NCBI RefSeq assembly: GCF_001659605.2
Contig: NC_035162.2
Span: 24,230,661-24,294,660, forward strand
Reading direction: 5' to 3'
DNA: 64,000 nucleotides
Source: Manihot esculenta
Taxonomy: Eukaryota; Streptophyta; Magnoliopsida; Malpighiales; Euphorbiaceae
Each line of letters opens with the position of its first letter. The stretch's first letter is position 1. This document shows positions 59,935 through 64,000 of this stretch, piece by piece. The position numbers and the translations under genes were made by a program. Below the pieces are notes generated by a model. It did no database searches. It saw only the letters and a list, made by a program, of their open reading frames with translations, and was not told where the DNA came from.

Positions 59935-60535
59935 TTAATTGAACCACTTGCATTTGCTTAATTATTTATATTTTCTTCTAAATTATCATTAATCTCATCA
60001 AAATCATCTGCACATTTGAACACTTGGATTTCCTACTTATTTTAAGACTTTGCACTAACTCTTTAATATGATATTCACCTTTCTTCATCTCTAGCTTTCT
60101 TTTGTAAGACTTGGAAGATTTTCCATAAGTAAATTCAATACCATTCAATTGTCTTAAAATGTCAGTTCTAGAAGGAGGAACCGATGAAGATCTTAAATCT
60201 TCATTACCATCAATTTGATCCATTTGGAGCCATTATGTTATCTCTTTTTAGCCAGTAACAATGACCCATATAGTAAAACTTTTCCCGATGAGATGGCCAT
60301 ATTGAATAAGCTGATTCTGCAAAAATAATTCATGCAACACATCTTGTCATGCTCCAACCACATAAGTTAGCACAAGCAAGAAATTCATTAATAAACCACA
60401 TAAAAAGCAACTAACATTTTAAAGTTTTGTCTATATAAAGCATTAAATGTCTTAACTCCTTTCCATAATGTACATAATTCTACAATTGAAGGTTGCAAAT
60501 AAATATCGATATAATTACCTGATGAAGACCATTTT
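59935..60535 (-). pseudogene. CACTA (En/Spm, TNP2-type) transposase remnant, N-terminal part
   Basis: The minus strand gives IDIYLQPSIVELCTLW and KTFNALYRQNFKM (about 60430-60520), INEFLACANLCGWS (60351-60394; family INDFPAYxNLSGWS), FYYMGHCYW (about 60253-60280; family CYMGHRRxL), then an open frame (60223 to 59978) with SRTDILRQLNGIEFTYGKS (family GxDILxQLxxIxxxFGKS). These are consecutive blocks of the Transposase_21 domain. The next block (NLDVMHIEK) lies beyond solo LTR E at 57530. Frame breaks near 60245 and 60390 and in-frame stops show decay. Confidence 0.8.
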
Positions 60536-61602
60536 TTTTCTAAACAATATGTTGTTTCGGCTATTTCTTAGCAAATTTGTTTTTCTTAAAATGGAGTTTT
60601 CATAATGAATTTTTCACCATAAAAATTCCTAAAATACGAAAAGTTATATTAAAAATACTTTTTTACAAAACTAAATTTTAGGACATTTTTATTTTTAGAA
60701 ATTCATAAAAAATTTTCTAAAAATTATGAAAATTTTCCCTTTTTTTATTAATTCATTTACTTTTAATCATTGCATTTTATTTAGATTTTATTTTTCTAAA
60801 ATGCATTGCATAAAATTTTGATGCGTTTAATAAGGACGCACAAAAGGATCTATACTTAAGAATATTGGTCGAGATTAAACAAAATGACAATGATTTAATT
60901 AACCCTACCAATGGGATTCAAATGTTAAGAGATATGATTTGGAATGCCTTATGAAGCATATTAATAGTTAATGAATTGATTCAAAAAATAATAATTTGAA
61001 ATGAGGGTCTGCTAATCAATATTGAGAAATATAAGACCCTTATCTCAACTTTACCTATATGCAATAAAAAAGGTTGTTGTGACATAAATTGAATAACAAT
61101 ATTAGTAGTACTTATAGGTATATAGTTAAAGGTCTTGTCAATGAATATGCTAATTGGAATGATAGAAAGACTATGACTCATTTTGTTAGACTATCTATAG
61201 GAGATAATAAGAAACAAAATTTGAGGAAGCCTATGGTCTCTAAAGTTGTTTATAGACTACCTAAAAACTATCTCAAGAATTTTCTGAAAACTTTTTCGGT
61301 TATATGGAGAGGCTGATAGATCATGTTAATTTTTTTATTTAATTTGTTCTATGACTAGACATATATGTTTATATATTTTATTATCAATTCGATAAAATGT
61401 TGTTGAATATTTTTACTATTTAGTTGTAAGTTATTACTAATTTAAAGTTATTGTTCCTTACATAAGTAATTAGTTTAAGCTTATTATACATTAAAATTTT
61501 AGATGATGATAGTCAATACTTTTCAATTCTAAGCCTAATGTAAAAAAGACTAGTATAATTAATATTACTTAAAATTTTACAAAGTATATAAATTAGGCTT
61601 TA
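60536..61602. other. AT-rich DNA, no recognised gene
   Basis: Very AT-rich with oligo-A/T runs. A 75-codon open frame at 61089-61316 (plus; Asn/Lys-rich, containing THFVRLSIGDNKKQN) matches nothing I know and has no clear neighbour; it is probably chance or a relic. The sequence just upstream of 60535 may include the decayed 5' part or an intron of the CACTA transposase. Confidence 0.35.
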
Positions 61603-63200
61603 TGATAGAGCATATTTTAGTCCACTTTATCATTATGTTCTTGATGTTTATTTGCATCTTTCTGCCTAATTTTGTGGTTTTAATAATATTTTGCAGATAA
61701 TAGGTGTAAAGAGACAATCTGGTGAAAATGCTCTTAAAACTGCCAAAAAGTGCCAAATATGGAAAGTGCCAAAAAAGGAAAGTTTTCGAATAAGGAAAGT
61801 GCAGAAGCAAAAGCAAATAAGGAAAGCTCAGTAAGAAGATTATTTAAAATTCAAATCGCAGATCTTTCTTTCCTTATTCAAAGATGTGCACACACTGCAG
61901 TAGTCATATTTTCCTATTTAGGCAGGAAGATTTCATGGAGACGTACTTGCCTCTTCTGCGTTCAGCATTCAAAATTCAAATGAAGGCTCCACCTAAAATG
62001 GAAAGACTGGATAGATTCACTTTCCCTTCTGCATTCAATGACCACACGCCACCTTCCTGCTGCAGTCCATTCCGCGCGCCACTTTCCATCTGAAGAGCAA
62101 GCGCACGCCTCTTTCCTTCTGAATAATTTTGGAACGCGAATCTTTCCTTTTCAGACACAACTTGGGCAGGAAGGGCAGCATGTAAGGACCTAGGGCAACA
62201 CTTTCAACTATAAAAAGACACATAAGGAGTCTCCCCACAACTTTGGACACACCCCCTTGGACACACCTACGGGATTGCAATTGATACCATCTCTTCTTCT
62301 TCCTTTCTTTATTTTTTGGTTTTTGATTCAACCATGAGTGGCTGAAACCTTTTACTCTAGTTGAAGATTGGTTGAAACTTTGGTTGTTTTATGGATTGTG
62401 AGATCTGAATACACATTGTTTGTCTTTTGGTTATTTAATATTCATACAGTTCATACTTGATTCTATTATTGCTTTGTTATTTTGATCAAATTGGCCACTT
62501 GATTATTGATTGCAAGGTAATATATTGTTAGTTTGGATAATTTTAAGTCCGTAATTGCTTGGATTGTTCAAACATAAGAACACTTGGTGTAACAACTAAG
62601 AAATTGTATGATCTAGCAACATCTCATGCGTTTGAGTAGCTAGGATTGGATCTCTCTATCTCCTCATGCAATTAACAATTATTTTGATGCCTAAGGCCCA
62701 AGGACGTTCCTTGGCAATTTGTTAATTACTAATTAGTTAGAGGACGTTCCCTAATTGGTTTAATCTTAAGGAGAGACATGGTGGTGAGAAGCGTTTTCCA
62801 TCTCCATAACTAATCTATTGAATCAATCAAAAGAACATAAGTTTCAATTATCAATCCAAACAGCTGAAGTGGACCCAACTCTTCAACTAGATCTTTCTTA
62901 TATTTGATTTCTCTTTAATTTTTACTATTTGCTTATTTTATTTCTTTCAGTTTTAGATCTCTTGAATCAATCTCAAAACCCCCCCCCCCATTTTACTTTC
63001 AGTTTAGTTGGTTTCAGATTTATCTCGTTTCATTTTATTTTGCTTTCAGTTTCACTTTCAGTCAATTCTCTTGGTCTTGTTAAGAAAAATAGATAAGTTT
63101 TCAATTCTCTGTGGATTCGATCCTTTACCACTATCTACAGTAGTAATATTGTTGATAACCGGAAAGGTTATTTTTAACCGGCTTCGAGAATCGCGAGTCA
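61603..63200 (+). repeat. 5' LTR of an Athila-like gypsy element
   Basis: Starts TGATAGAGCATATTTTAGTCC-like sequence and ends GCGAGTCA, 5 bp before a primer-binding site, which fixes the 3' end. Length about 1598 bp. It contains CTATAAAAAG (62208-62217) as TATA box and a C10 homopolymer near 62982. The start was chosen by the TG terminus and is less certain; the matching 3' LTR lies outside the window. Confidence 0.7.
62208..62217 (+). promoter_or_regulatory. TATA box of the Athila-like LTR
   Basis: CTATAAAAAG, preceded by a mixed-composition U3 and followed by a pyrimidine-rich leader (CATCTCTTCTTCTTCC), typical of a core promoter. Confidence 0.55.
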
Positions 63201-63205
63201 AAAAT

Positions 63206-63223
63206 TGGCGCCGTTGCTGGGGA
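63206..63223 (+). other. Primer-binding site, Athila/envelope-class type
   Basis: TGGCGCCGTTGCTGGGGA differs by one base from the TGGCGCCGTTGCCGGGGA found in plant Athila-class elements (tRNA-Asp type in the literature as I recall). It is distinct from the Met-tRNA site of elements A, C and D. Confidence 0.8.
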
Positions 63224-63409
63224 ATTGATTTAACTTCTTTGTTTTTCTTTCAAGACCAAATAAGGAACAAAGCACCACCGAATCTGCCTCTGAAGAAGCC
63301 ACCATCGCAGATCTCTTCTGAAACATCTCCATCGCACATCTCACCTTCTCTTCGCCATTCGGATTGCCCATCCTTTCATTAAAGCAAGTCACCATCGCAG
63401 ATCTGAATC

Positions 63410-64000
63410 ATGGATGAGGTAAGTACATATGTTCTCTATTCTCAACTCACATCTGTTATGAAAGATTTTGCCATAGGAATAGTTCGACAGGTTCAAGCAG
63501 CCCAGCCACCTAGGCTATGTGGGATCTGTGCATATGTGGGACACCCAACTGATCAATGTCCTACACTTTATGAGTATGACCAACCAGCGCATGCGTTTGA
63601 AAGATTCAATAGTCAGTCTGGACATACATTTGGAGGATTCTATGAACAGCCAATACATGATTCATACTATAACACATACAATCCAGGTTGGGGAGCCTAT
63701 CCAGACTTCAGTTATGCAGAGGCTAACAACTACCAGGATTATCGAGGATATCAAGCCCAACCAGAACCTCCAAGTACCAACTAGCACCTTGAGAAAATGA
63801 TGGAGACATTAGCAAGTTCTATGCAAAGCATCCAACAGCACATAGGACAATTGGCCACCGCATTAAATGCAAGAAGAGAGGAAGAGCTTCAATATGAGAC
63901 AGATGATGAAAGTTCGCAAGTACAAGAATAAGCTGCTGAAGAGAAACAACCAGAATACTGTTTGTCCAAACAAACCGGTCAAACAGAACTTATTGATAGT
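63410..64000 (+). pseudogene. gag: Truncated gag of the Athila-like element, runs off the window
   Basis: The frame opens with MDEVSTYV and within about 40 codons reaches a zinc knuckle CGICAYVGHPTDQC (C-x2-C-x4-H-x4-C). In full-length elements this motif follows several hundred residues including the gag core, so that core is missing and the element is probably a deletion derivative. A Tyr/Asn/Pro-rich stretch (YYNTYNPGWGAYPDFSY) follows, as in Athila gags. An in-frame TAG at 63782 and TAA at 63929 interrupt the frame; between them HLEKMMETLASSMQ...IGQLATALNARRE is the usual gag C-terminal coiled segment. No protease or RT is reached before the window ends. Confidence 0.75.

Noticed and set aside
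62035..62331. 98-codon minus-strand frame near the Athila-like TATA box
   Set aside because: It lies inside the LTR across the promoter, is basic and of low complexity, and matches no known protein.

Overview
The window is plant nuclear DNA, very probably from a eudicot. It consists almost entirely of transposable elements and repeats, and I can support no ordinary host gene, tRNA gene or rRNA gene. The LTR termini and the GCCGCC-rich LTRs remind me of elements in Euphorbiaceae such as cassava; that is memory, not something shown here.

Layout. 1-2374: AT-rich decayed sequence with a gag-like remnant on the minus strand and a possible old LTR. 2380-4527: an old solo LTR (plus strand) with 5-bp target duplication GTTAG. 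3938-56930: a tandem array of 18 units of about 1.34 kb (23.6 kb net). Each unit joins the last 590 bp of that solo LTR to about 749 bp derived from the DUF4218 part of a CACTA (En/Spm) transposase on the minus strand. The array is split by two insertions. Element A (7960-27774, minus, target duplication CCAGT) carries a nested element C (16348-26212, minus, target duplication CCTAT) in its 5' LTR. Element D (39062-48670, plus, target duplication TGTAA) is the other. 56931-60535: the rest of the CACTA transposase, broken by solo LTR E (57602-59929, target duplication GTATA). 60536-61602: unrecognised AT-rich DNA. 61603-64000: LTR, primer-binding site and truncated gag of an Athila-like element running off the window.

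A, C and D are Ty3/gypsy elements with long LTRs (2.1-2.35 kb), an initiator-Met-tRNA primer site, one fused gag-pol frame and a chromodomain-like C terminus. This is the architecture of Tekay/Del chromoviruses. D is intact and young (1659 aa). A and C each carry a single in-frame stop, at different places.

The LTRs share a dense array of TTCGGCCGCCGAA motifs just upstream of the TATA box, a second cluster in the leader, a variable-number tandem repeat, two splice-donor-like sites and a conserved acceptor-like TTTTTCAG just before the gag ATG.

The most unusual object is the chimeric satellite. Both array edges are still continuous with the parental sequences (the solo LTR on the left, the CACTA remnant on the right), so it looks like an in-situ expansion across an LTR/CACTA junction. 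A solo LTR promoter at the left edge points into the array, antisense to the transposase-derived half.
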